Positions 24,469 through 31,269 of a DNA stretch of 31,269 nt are shown here, piece by piece; the first letter of the stretch is position 1, and each line of letters opens with the position of its first letter. The notes under the pieces are model-generated. The model did not search any database, was not told where the DNA came from, and saw only the letters and a program-made list of their open reading frames with translations. The position numbers were made by a program, and so were the translations under genes. This stretch comes from Gracilibacillus alcaliphilus. GTDB lineage: Bacteria > Bacillota > Bacilli > Bacillales > Amphibacillaceae. The DNA is taken from NCBI RefSeq assembly GCF_016909015.1, contig NZ_JAFBFA010000048.1, forward strand, positions 1 to 31,269. Direction: 5' to 3'.

Positions 24469-25221
24469 TCACAAATGCTTCATCTCGCCTTGGAAACGCC
24501 CTAGGAATTGTTGATTCCACTCATCTCCTCCTGAAGCATTGCCACTTTTCCATATAGGCGGTTCAATCCCTTGTGCTTGTAACAATCTAGTAGCTTCCAT
24601 CGTCAGACTGTTCATAATAAAGGCATTGACAAAGGTTGAGATTGCTCCTACCTTTTGTTCTATTCCGTCAATGGAAAGCACGGCATCACCTACTTTTACT
24701 TTGGAATCCACATGGATGTCAACTATGTCATGTAAATTTTTCTTCGATGGATGGCGAGCTGGATGATCTGCAGGTGTACTCTCGGCATGTTCGATAGATG
24801 AAATTCCGATCACCTTGGTTCCTCGCTCTTTTGCCTCTAATGCCGATTCAATTGTTGCTGTATTAATTCCATAGGCATTAACTAGAACCAATAAATCTCC
24901 CTCGCCAACTTGATAATGATCCATCACTATTTTACCATAGCCGGGCGTTCTTTCCATTGCCATGGATCGAAGAGCACCACCACTAAGTAATGTACCTTCA
25001 TCTAAAATGGCATTGGCGTGCATCAAGCCTCCTGCCCGAAAGAATACTTCTTGTGCTGCCAGATTGGAGTGCCCGCCAGGACCATATACAAAAAAGGGCT
25101 GGTCACGGGCGATTTGCTCTGCTACAGCCGCAGCTGCCTGATGAATATGTTCTGTTTCTGTATTGATGATCTCCTCTAAATAGGATTGAATTTCTTGATA
25201 ATAATCTAACATCAACTGCAT
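24469..25221 (-). CDS. SIS-domain sugar isomerase-like protein (UPF0309 type)
   Basis: 250 residues, cytoplasmic. It carries a phosphosugar-binding SIS domain: the first strand-loop FFVYGPGGHSNLAAQEVFFR, the ligand motif LLVLVNAYGINTATIESALEA and the later VIGISS. The C-terminal GNASGGDEWNQ is typical of the UPF0309 group. SIS proteins bind or isomerise phosphosugars; this group is not the NagB-like deaminase and has no firmly assigned reaction. It is only 3 bp downstream of the nagA-like gene and thus co-translated. An aldose-ketose isomerisation or sensing of the amino-sugar phosphate is plausible. The start at 25221 has AAGGG 11 bases upstream; the ATG at 25212 is an alternative. Confidence 0.85.
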   Translation of the reverse strand: MQLMLDYYQEIQSYLEEIINTETEHIHQAAAAVAEQIARDQPFFVYGPGGHSNLAAQEVFFRAGGLMHANAILDEGTLLSGGALRSMAMERTPGYGKIVMDHYQVGEGDLLVLVNAYGINTATIESALEAKERGTKVIGISSIEHAESTPADHPARHPSKKNLHDIVDIHVDSKVKVGDAVLSIDGIEQKVGAISTFVNAFIMNSLTMEATRLLQAQGIEPPIWKSGNASGGDEWNQQFLGRFQGEMKHL

Positions 25222-25224
25222 CCG

Positions 25225-26373
25225 TTATCTTTCCCTTCTGTTAAATAATGATATCCCTTGTTTATACGTCTCCATCACTTGACCTGAAGATCGATCATAT
25301 ACAACTAAATCCGCCGGAGCCCCGATCGATATACCTTTTTGTTGAGGTAGCTTCAATAGCTTGGCCGGAAAAAGCGAGGCCTTATTCCAAGCGTCGGCAA
25401 AATGGGTAATGCCTGTTTTGGTTAGATATTGGATACCTTGAAGAAGATTCATTGCCGATCCTGCTAACAGCTTGGTGTTGTCTTTTAAATGCAGCCGGCC
25501 TGATTCCGTCAATATTACTTCTCCTCCAACTGGGGAAGTATAGGCTCCTGGCGCTAATCCTGCCAATGCCACACTATCACTGACTAGAATCATTTGCTCT
25601 CCTTTTACACGGTGCACTACCTTTAAGACAGGTTTGGGAAGATGATGTCCATCAGCAATCACAGAAGCCGTCAGACTATCCTCTGCCAACTGATCCCATA
25701 AATAATTAGGATGTCGAGGCAGCAGCACATGTGCCCCATTACCAAGATGAGTGGACAGTGACGCTCCTGCCTTGACCGCTTTATCGATCTCCTCACTAGT
25801 AGCAGCTGTATGACCAATAGCAGCTACAAGTCCACTCTGCTTTGCCTGTTCAATAAAACGGGGTGCCTCTTCCCACTCAGGGGACAGTGTCACTAATTTG
25901 ATGCGGCCGCCTGCTTTTTGCTGTAAAGTACTAAATTCCTGCCAGTCAGGCGGCCTGATATGTGTTTTATGATGAGCCCCACGCGGGCCGTCTTCCGCCG
26001 AGATATATGGCCCTTCCAAATGGAATCCGCCAATCGTTGAAATATCTAAAGCAGCGAGGGATTTGGCCGAATCCTGAAAGATGGCTGCCAATTTTTCAAA
26101 TGAGTTCGTAATTACGGTTGGATAAAATGTCGTCACTCCGTGCTCTGCCATTTCTTTGATAACGGTCTGCCATTCCTGCTCATGAAGGGCTTCATGATTG
26201 AAATCAATTCCACGGTACCCATTAACTTGGATATCGATCAATCCAGGTGCAATCATAACTTCCGGATCTGCTGGTTTTGTGACTGGCTGAATATCGGTAA
26301 TGACCCCCTCTTCCCATACAATCATTTCTAATTGATTCGTTTGATAATTGTATCCCGTTAGCTTACCGTTCAT
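25225..26373 (-). CDS. nagA: N-acetylglucosamine-6-phosphate deacetylase
   Basis: 382 residues, amidohydrolase family. It would remove acetate from GlcNAc-6-P to give GlcN-6-P. Motifs in order: PGLIDIQVNGYRG (equivalent to the QLNG of single-metal E. coli-type NagA), the metal ligand Glu in GGFHLEGPY, metal ligand His in IGHTAAT and in STHLGNGAH, IADGHHL, and the catalytic Asp in VSDSVALAG. The loop NGAHVLLPRHPN replaces the usual NAM-x-x-x-x-R of classical NagA, so this is a divergent subgroup and the substrate could be a related N-acyl sugar phosphate. The ATG at 26371-26373 (MNGKLTGY) is chosen over an upstream one because GGAG stands nine bases before it. It overlaps nagB by 11 bp. Confidence 0.85.
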   Translation of the reverse strand: MNGKLTGYNYQTNQLEMIVWEEGVITDIQPVTKPADPEVMIAPGLIDIQVNGYRGIDFNHEALHEQEWQTVIKEMAEHGVTTFYPTVITNSFEKLAAIFQDSAKSLAALDISTIGGFHLEGPYISAEDGPRGAHHKTHIRPPDWQEFSTLQQKAGGRIKLVTLSPEWEEAPRFIEQAKQSGLVAAIGHTAATSEEIDKAVKAGASLSTHLGNGAHVLLPRHPNYLWDQLAEDSLTASVIADGHHLPKPVLKVVHRVKGEQMILVSDSVALAGLAPGAYTSPVGGEVILTESGRLHLKDNTKLLAGSAMNLLQGIQYLTKTGITHFADAWNKASLFPAKLLKLPQQKGISIGAPADLVVYDRSSGQVMETYKQGISLFNRRER

Positions 26374-27130
26374 TAGCAATAGCTCCAAACGCCTCGGTAT
26401 CAACAATCAAATGGGCATCATGATGTTTGCGCAAAATAGAAGCAGGACAGGCTGTACTGATATCACCTTGTAACATATCGTAAACGGCTTGTGCCTTGCG
26501 CTCACCTGGTACAACACAAACCATGGAATGAGCGGAAACTAAGGCCGGGATCGTTAATGTCCATGCAGTTAGTGGTACTTCTTCGATTGCTGGGAAGCAG
26601 CCATCATTTACTTGCTGTTGTCGGCATATCTGATCCAGAGTTACCTGCTTCACTAATACCGGATCGTCAAAATCAGCTACAGGCGGATCGTTAAAAGCAA
26701 TATGACCGTTCTCCCCAATCCCTAAACAGACTAAATCAATTGGCGCCTCTTGCAAAAGCGCTGTATATCGTTCTGCTTCTTCCTCAGGATCTGCCAAGGA
26801 ATCGAAATAATGCATCGCTTTAAGCGGCACCTTATTTGCAATATACTTCTGAATAAATAAGGCAAAACGCTGATCCGGATAATCAGTTAGTCCAACATAT
26901 TCATCCATATGAAATCCAACAATTCGAGACCAGTCGATCGAATTATCTTGTGTTAATCCCTCTAAAAATTCCAGCTGGGATGGAGCCGCTGCGAATACAA
27001 TTCGCACTTCTTCTTTTTCCGTTAATGCTTGTTTAATTTTGTCAGCTGCTAACTTGGCTGCTACTGACCCCATTTCCTGTCGATCTTGACAAACATAATA
27101 CATCAGCTTGTCTGCATTATCTCTTATCAT
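26363..27130 (-). CDS. nagB: Glucosamine-6-phosphate deaminase-like protein (divergent NagB)
   Basis: 255 residues, cytoplasmic. NagB converts glucosamine-6-phosphate to fructose-6-phosphate and ammonia. The active-site pattern is recognisable: FHMDEYVGL (catalytic Asp76 region), GIGENGHIAFNDPP (137-150, catalytic His143) and QQQVNDGCFP. Differences from E. coli NagB: the phosphate-binding loop ATGSTP is replaced by AAAPSQ (47-52), Asp141 is Asn and Glu148 is Asp. The Asn is also found in Bacillus NagB. The altered phosphate loop suggests a distinct subfamily, perhaps with a different amino sugar. It overlaps the ceramidase-like gene by 4 bp (ATGA) and nagA by 11 bp, so the three are translationally coupled. 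Confidence 0.85.
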   Translation of the reverse strand: MIRDNADKLMYYVCQDRQEMGSVAAKLAADKIKQALTEKEEVRIVFAAAPSQLEFLEGLTQDNSIDWSRIVGFHMDEYVGLTDYPDQRFALFIQKYIANKVPLKAMHYFDSLADPEEEAERYTALLQEAPIDLVCLGIGENGHIAFNDPPVADFDDPVLVKQVTLDQICRQQQVNDGCFPAIEEVPLTAWTLTIPALVSAHSMVCVVPGERKAQAVYDMLQGDISTACPASILRKHHDAHLIVDTEAFGAIANER

Positions 27131-28371
27131 GTCACATTCTCCTTTTCTTGATCATATAATTCTTTCATTTTTCTCTTCATCAGTTCTTCTATGGTTGGTG
27201 AAAATGGGTAAGGTAAGCCAAAATAAAAAATAGAGTCATAGGATTCATAGCCGCCTTCTGTTATTTGTTCAGCCGTAGGCACATAGCCTATCATTCCGTT
27301 CGCATAACCTAAAGGAAGAATGTTGGAATCTATTTCTCTTAAAAATAAGCCATATGCATGTACCAATTCCCCATTACAGGTAAACAACTGTAATTCCTCA
27401 GCTATTCGAATATATTGCAATTTCATCGTATCTTCGCGATAATGTTTGACTAATTCCCGCCATTCCTTAGCCAGTTCATCTGGCGGTTGTGGATCTGTCG
27501 TATAATCCAATGGTACGTTTATGTCCACTTCGATTACCTTCACCTCGGCTGCTAATGGGACAAACTGGACAGACTGCTCTAGCAGTTGTAAGGCAGCTAA
27601 AGCAAATGCAGCACCGAATTGATCCATATCCTCCACAGTACCGCGAATAAACGTCTGACTTTCCACCAGATTAGGTCTAATATCTCCACAAAATCCTTGC
27701 AGATACCCAACCACAGCTGACGGATAAATCTGCTCTATTTCGGCACATGCCGCCCCGCAGAATTCACCAGAAACCTGATTGGCATCGGTAACGGTTGGAT
27801 GACAGCTGTAATGGAGCCAAATCGCCTTTTTCTTACCATGTACCGTTTGAAAGCTAATCACCGAAATAGTGTCGTCTGTAGATCCATTACTATTAGGGGC
27901 CATCACTATTTGTTGATCAATGAACCGGCGGCGGTTGATCCCTAATTTGCAACTGGCTGTTTGTTTGGCAAATAAGACCTCTTCGATATCTTGCTTTGCT
28001 TCGGCTATTCCTTGTAAGACCGATTCTTGCAATTGCCCTAAATAATGACGGTCTCTTCTGCCCAGCTTAACACTAAACTTATCAGATGTCTGCGGGCCAG
28101 AATGACTATGTGTCGCATGAAAACAAATTTGGTGTTCAGCAAGCTGATAAAGATCGGCTATTTGCTTTTTTAGTTGCATAACCCACTGATCATCCCACCA
28201 AATTAAATCAGCTGCAATCAATACAAAACTTGTCGTTTCCCCTTGAAAATAGCTTATTTTTAACCATAATGGCGAATAAACAGTCTCAGCTGCTCCTTGA
28301 CGGTGGGCAAACCCTGCAATCTCGATCGGAACGTCTGGTGTAATATCTATCTTACTAACCCCTAATTGCAT
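27127..28371 (-). CDS. Neutral ceramidase-like protein (N-terminal domain only, catalytic Ser replaced)
   Basis: 414 residues with no signal peptide, so cytoplasmic, unlike the secreted ceramidases of about 650-760 residues. The start GVSKIDITPDVPIEIAGF and the metal motif HATHSHSGP (85-93) match the neutral/alkaline ceramidase N-terminal domain, as does HYSCHPTV (187-194). In ceramidases the nucleophilic serine lies in GD(V/I)SPN; here the motif reads GDIRPN (229-234), with Arg232 in its place. It is therefore unlikely to hydrolyse ceramide. It lies between an AGE epimerase gene and nagB, 4 bp overlapping the latter, and probably acts on an amino-sugar derivative. The start has GGGAG six bases upstream. 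Confidence 0.82.
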   Translation of the reverse strand: MQLGVSKIDITPDVPIEIAGFAHRQGAAETVYSPLWLKISYFQGETTSFVLIAADLIWWDDQWVMQLKKQIADLYQLAEHQICFHATHSHSGPQTSDKFSVKLGRRDRHYLGQLQESVLQGIAEAKQDIEEVLFAKQTASCKLGINRRRFIDQQIVMAPNSNGSTDDTISVISFQTVHGKKKAIWLHYSCHPTVTDANQVSGEFCGAACAEIEQIYPSAVVGYLQGFCGDIRPNLVESQTFIRGTVEDMDQFGAAFALAALQLLEQSVQFVPLAAEVKVIEVDINVPLDYTTDPQPPDELAKEWRELVKHYREDTMKLQYIRIAEELQLFTCNGELVHAYGLFLREIDSNILPLGYANGMIGYVPTAEQITEGGYESYDSIFYFGLPYPFSPTIEELMKRKMKELYDQEKENVT

Positions 28372-28433
28372 CTACATCTCCCTTTCTGTTCCTGTGATTA
28401 AAAATATGTGTTCCAAAATCCGGTAAAAGACCA

Positions 28434-29666
28434 TCATCGATGCAGCATTTTTATTGAAAGATCCTCTAAAAGGATAAAACTTCTAATAATATGGAATGGA
28501 TCCTTCACTGGAAGAGCTACTACCTTATCATGAGGAGTACCATTCCGACTGCGGATTTGAATCCACTCACCAACCTCTTGGTTTGGGTTGGGAAATGTCG
28601 ATAAGGTATAGGCCTCCATTTGTTGATACCGCTTTTCCCACTCTGGCTTATTCGTTAGCTCTGCTAATAGCTTTGTTGTATACAACGCTTCGGCATGAGG
28701 CCACCATAATTTCATATCCCATGTATCCATGATCAATTGCTCATAAGGGGTATCGATCAGTGTGCCACATGGTTTTCCTCCACTATGATCGACAAAGCGC
28801 AGTAATCCTCCATATTGCGAATCCCAACCTGCCTCTAATGCAAAACGAGCCATTTGCTCTAACTTAGCAAAAATGGATGGGTCTTGCTGATTCAGCAGTT
28901 GCAGAGAATGAATCATAAACCAAATCGATTCTAATGTATGACCTGGGTTTACATGCCGTTCTAATAAGGTATCACCCGCTCCCGCAATATGTTTCATTTC
29001 CATAATCCGTTGCTCTACTGTCAACTCATCTAATATTTTATTCAAGTATGAAAGTTGGTCGGCATGCAGCATATCTACATCCTTCAGTGAGAGCGCCACT
29101 GCCGTTCCAAACAATTCTTGGGCTACATTTAATAAAATCATCGGTATCGAATGTGATTGATAGCCTTCCGGAATTGGATAAGGCTCTGATTTAAACGTGT
29201 TGGCTGCAATTCGTTTTTTAATCGTCTGATAGATGGAGAGGGCATGACGAAAGATGTCATGATCCTCTCGCATTGCTGCATAAGCATTACAGCCTAACAC
29301 ATAAAAACAATCAGCGAAAATACTCGTATCCATTTCCGTTGGGATATGCCGGCCGTCTCTTTCTACCGCAAATACGACATGCTGGTTCTCCATTAAGGCA
29401 TGCTGTCTTAAGAAATGATAAGTCTGCTCTGCCACCGATTTCCAGTTATATCTATCCAATTGTTTATGTTGCTGTTGTAATTGTTCTAATTTAGCAGCCA
29501 GCCAAAGAAAACGCCCCTGTGACCAAATATATTTTCTTTGGCTGATCAATTCACTGCCGTCATTTGTAAAACAAGTGAATACTCCCCCATATTCTTGATC
29601 GATCGCCTGGTTCCAAAAAGGTAATAACTGCTGGTTGAGATGTTGAAGATAGTCATCTGTTCTCAT
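28434..29666 (-). CDS. AGE-family epimerase/isomerase (N-acylglucosamine 2-epimerase fold)
   Basis: 410 residues, an (alpha/alpha)6 barrel enzyme. KYIWSQGRFLWLAAKL near 45-60 holds the conserved Arg; the two catalytic histidines expected in this family are His243 in GHTLESIWF and His392 in KDPFHIIRSF. LIMDTWDMKLWWPHAEAL is the usual C-terminal signature. Members epimerise GlcNAc/ManNAc or cellobiose, or isomerise mannose/fructose; an N-acyl hexosamine fits this operon. It follows the symporter gene by 13 bp; the ribosome site is AGGTGAT. A 62-bp gap separates it from the ceramidase-like gene. Confidence 0.88.
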   Translation of the reverse strand: MRTDDYLQHLNQQLLPFWNQAIDQEYGGVFTCFTNDGSELISQRKYIWSQGRFLWLAAKLEQLQQQHKQLDRYNWKSVAEQTYHFLRQHALMENQHVVFAVERDGRHIPTEMDTSIFADCFYVLGCNAYAAMREDHDIFRHALSIYQTIKKRIAANTFKSEPYPIPEGYQSHSIPMILLNVAQELFGTAVALSLKDVDMLHADQLSYLNKILDELTVEQRIMEMKHIAGAGDTLLERHVNPGHTLESIWFMIHSLQLLNQQDPSIFAKLEQMARFALEAGWDSQYGGLLRFVDHSGGKPCGTLIDTPYEQLIMDTWDMKLWWPHAEALYTTKLLAELTNKPEWEKRYQQMEAYTLSTFPNPNQEVGEWIQIRSRNGTPHDKVVALPVKDPFHIIRSFILLEDLSIKMLHR

Positions 29667-29679
29667 ACGATCACCTGCC

Positions 29680-31152
29680 TTAATCTTTACTTACAGCTTG
29701 AACTAGTTTTTCTACTTCTGGATTGACAGCTTTATTTCTATTCAGCAAGCCCATTCCAAGGAACACAATGATCGATACAATAACCGGTGCACCAATCTCT
29801 ATCGATAACGGAACGGTAACGAGGTACTTGGTGACAACGAACATAAACAACCCAGCAATAATAGATGTAAAAGCAGCTTTTGAATCAGAGTGTTTAAATG
29901 CTGGAAATAAACCAAGCAGCATCGGAACAGATATAGGCCCTACCAAGGCGCCAAACCAAGAAATGATCAGTCCTAAGACTCCGCCAAAATGCTCGTTTTG
30001 AATCCCGATAATAAGTGTTAAAAACGTGAAAATAAAGGTGGTAATACGTGCAACCCGCAATGATTCTTTTTGGCTTAAGCCTTTGAACTTATCTGAGACA
30101 ACAGGTAAGATATCTCTCGTAATAACCGCCGAGATAGTATTCGCGTCAGAAGAAGTCATCGACATCGTCGCCGCAAATAATCCTGCTAACACCAGTCCAA
30201 TCAAACCGGCAGGCAGCAATTCTTGTGCTAACATGCCATATGACTGAGTCGGATCTTCTAAATTAGGTAAGATTAATGGTGCCGCCCACATCGGATAGAA
30301 TAAGAAGATAGGTACTACCAGGTAGAGCGCACCTGATAATAAGGCACTTTTCTTCGCTGCTTTTGCATTAGGGGATGAAAGATACCTGGTTGCTAAATTC
30401 CATGTTCCGCCATTATAGCTCAAAAATACGACAAAGAAATAGAAGATCACATACCAAATGGTATACGGTTCAAGAAATGGCTGCGCATGAGATGCCGGCA
30501 GTTCTGACCAAATTCCGGTAAACCCTTCCCATCCGCCGCCAAAACGGCTTAGTACCACAAAGAACATGACAAATCCGGCTGCCATTTGAATAATAAATTG
30601 TGCTAAATCTGTCCAGATATCTGCCCATAGTCCTCCAATCGTAATATAAATTAAGGAGACCACACCTGAAATAATAACACCATAGACAATTGGAATACCG
30701 GTAAAAACATAAAGTAAAATACCAATCGCAGCCCATTTTGCCCCGACATCAAATAGCTTCAGTAATACGCCGCACCAAGCCATTAGCTGTTGCGTAGGGA
30801 CATTATAACGAATTTTCAAATATTCTGTAGGTGACTCTACTTGATAATTGATCCTTAGCCTTGACCATCTTGGAGCCATCGTAAATGCTCCAAGAATTAC
30901 TGCTACCACAATAACGAGTGCCCACCAAACATAGAGACTGAATCCGTGTGTATAGGCAAGCCCAGCATAAGCAACAAATACGGCGCCGCTGTACCCAGAT
31001 ACATGGTGAGAAATACCTGCCAGCCACCATGGAAGCTTACCGCCAGCAACATAAAAATCCTTAGAACCGCTTACTTTTTTATACGAAAAGAATCCGATTG
31101 CTACCATCAACAGCATAAATAACACAATAACAAACCAATCCACCCCAGCCAT
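29680..31152 (-). CDS. Sodium:solute symporter (SSS family)
   Basis: 490 residues with about 13 transmembrane helices. The early motif DFYVAGGKLPWWLAGISHHV, the unwound-helix sequence SGYSGAVFVAYAG and the sodium-site region FAATMSMTSSDANTISAVITRDI are typical of SSS carriers (SGLT/PutP/NanT-like group). It would import a solute with sodium in unmodified form, probably the amino sugar or glycoside handled by the downstream genes. This differs from PTS import, which would phosphorylate the sugar. It is the first gene of the operon inside the window. The ATG at 31150-31152 follows AAGGAGG with seven bases of spacing. Confidence 0.92.
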   Translation of the reverse strand: MAGVDWFVIVLFMLLMVAIGFFSYKKVSGSKDFYVAGGKLPWWLAGISHHVSGYSGAVFVAYAGLAYTHGFSLYVWWALVIVVAVILGAFTMAPRWSRLRINYQVESPTEYLKIRYNVPTQQLMAWCGVLLKLFDVGAKWAAIGILLYVFTGIPIVYGVIISGVVSLIYITIGGLWADIWTDLAQFIIQMAAGFVMFFVVLSRFGGGWEGFTGIWSELPASHAQPFLEPYTIWYVIFYFFVVFLSYNGGTWNLATRYLSSPNAKAAKKSALLSGALYLVVPIFLFYPMWAAPLILPNLEDPTQSYGMLAQELLPAGLIGLVLAGLFAATMSMTSSDANTISAVITRDILPVVSDKFKGLSQKESLRVARITTFIFTFLTLIIGIQNEHFGGVLGLIISWFGALVGPISVPMLLGLFPAFKHSDSKAAFTSIIAGLFMFVVTKYLVTVPLSIEIGAPVIVSIIVFLGMGLLNRNKAVNPEVEKLVQAVSKD

Positions 31153-31183
31153 TTCAGTTCCTCCTTTTAATTAAAATAGACTC

Positions 31184-31261
31184 TCGGCATTCGCCGATTC
31201 AGACGGTTCAAGGTTTTCTTGAACCGTTATTTATTGTTCCCTCCTACTTTTCGTAGGGGGG
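31184..31261. promoter_or_regulatory. Three consecutive hairpins in the leader of the symporter operon
   Basis: TCGGC-attc-GCCGA (31184-31197); a perfect 10-bp stem ACGGTTCAAG-gtttt-CTTGAACCGT (31203-31227); and CCCTCCTAC-ttttc-GTAGGGGGG (31239-31261, one G-U pair in plus-strand RNA, one mismatch in minus-strand RNA). They lie 30-110 bp upstream of the symporter start. They could be terminators of a gene beyond the edge, or leader structures controlling the operon. No promoter was recognised between them and the gene. Confidence 0.45.
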
Positions 31262-31269
31262 ATTTATTA

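Noticed and set aside
1..31269. CRISPR arrays, tRNA, rRNA and known riboswitches
   Set aside because: No regularly spaced repeats, no tRNA cloverleaf and no rRNA or riboswitch sequence signatures were seen on either strand by eye.

Overview
The window looks like Bacillaceae DNA, most likely from a halo- or alkali-tolerant genus of the Gracilibacillus/Virgibacillus/Oceanobacillus/Amphibacillus kind. It is AT-rich, has strong AAGGAGG ribosome binding sites, CcpA cre sequences, Bacillus-type YesM/YesN regulators, Lpl-type ABC transporters and very acidic exported lipoproteins. The genus is an inference; no rRNA or marker gene is present. Almost everything is carbohydrate uptake and catabolism, and most genes are on the minus strand.

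Region 1 (1-7900, minus, read right to left): a YesM-like histidine kinase and YesN-like AraC response regulator, closed by a terminator; then a binding protein with its own cre-controlled promoter, two LplB/LplC-type permeases, a DUF624 membrane protein and the first 31 codons of a GH31 alpha-xylosidase-like enzyme cut by the window edge. This reads as a two-component-controlled oligosaccharide import and hydrolysis operon. Region 2 (7950-9950): a thioredoxin-fold gene with its terminator, and a decayed Rpn/PD-(D/E)XK transposase-like pseudogene.

Region 3 (9948-16200, minus): a LacI-type regulator, then a Gfo/Idh/MocA dehydrogenase, a MalE-type lipoprotein, two permeases and a TIM-barrel isomerase/epimerase. 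Two copies of a palindrome resembling a LacI-family operator lie in the regulator/dehydrogenase gap, one of them inside the regulator's terminator hairpin. Region 4 (16270-18820, plus): a cupin-AraC regulator and a GH4 NAD-dependent glycosidase. Region 5 (18874-22570, minus): a TAXI-TRAP transporter (binding protein, DUF1850 protein, fused permease).

Region 6 (22570-23315) is non-coding and holds a long three-armed palindromic repeat and a strong terminator. Region 7 (23316-31152, minus) is a seven-gene operon: sodium symporter, AGE-type epimerase, ceramidase-like protein with Arg where the ceramidase nucleophile Ser should be, divergent NagB and NagA, SIS-domain protein and a ROK regulator lacking the kinase catalytic motif. 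It appears to be an amino-sugar pathway with no kinase of its own, and is the best candidate for undescribed biochemistry here. Neither ABC system encodes an ATPase; a shared MsmX-type ATPase elsewhere is expected. All three binding-protein/permease junctions carry a stem-loop, which suggests the binding proteins are made in excess.
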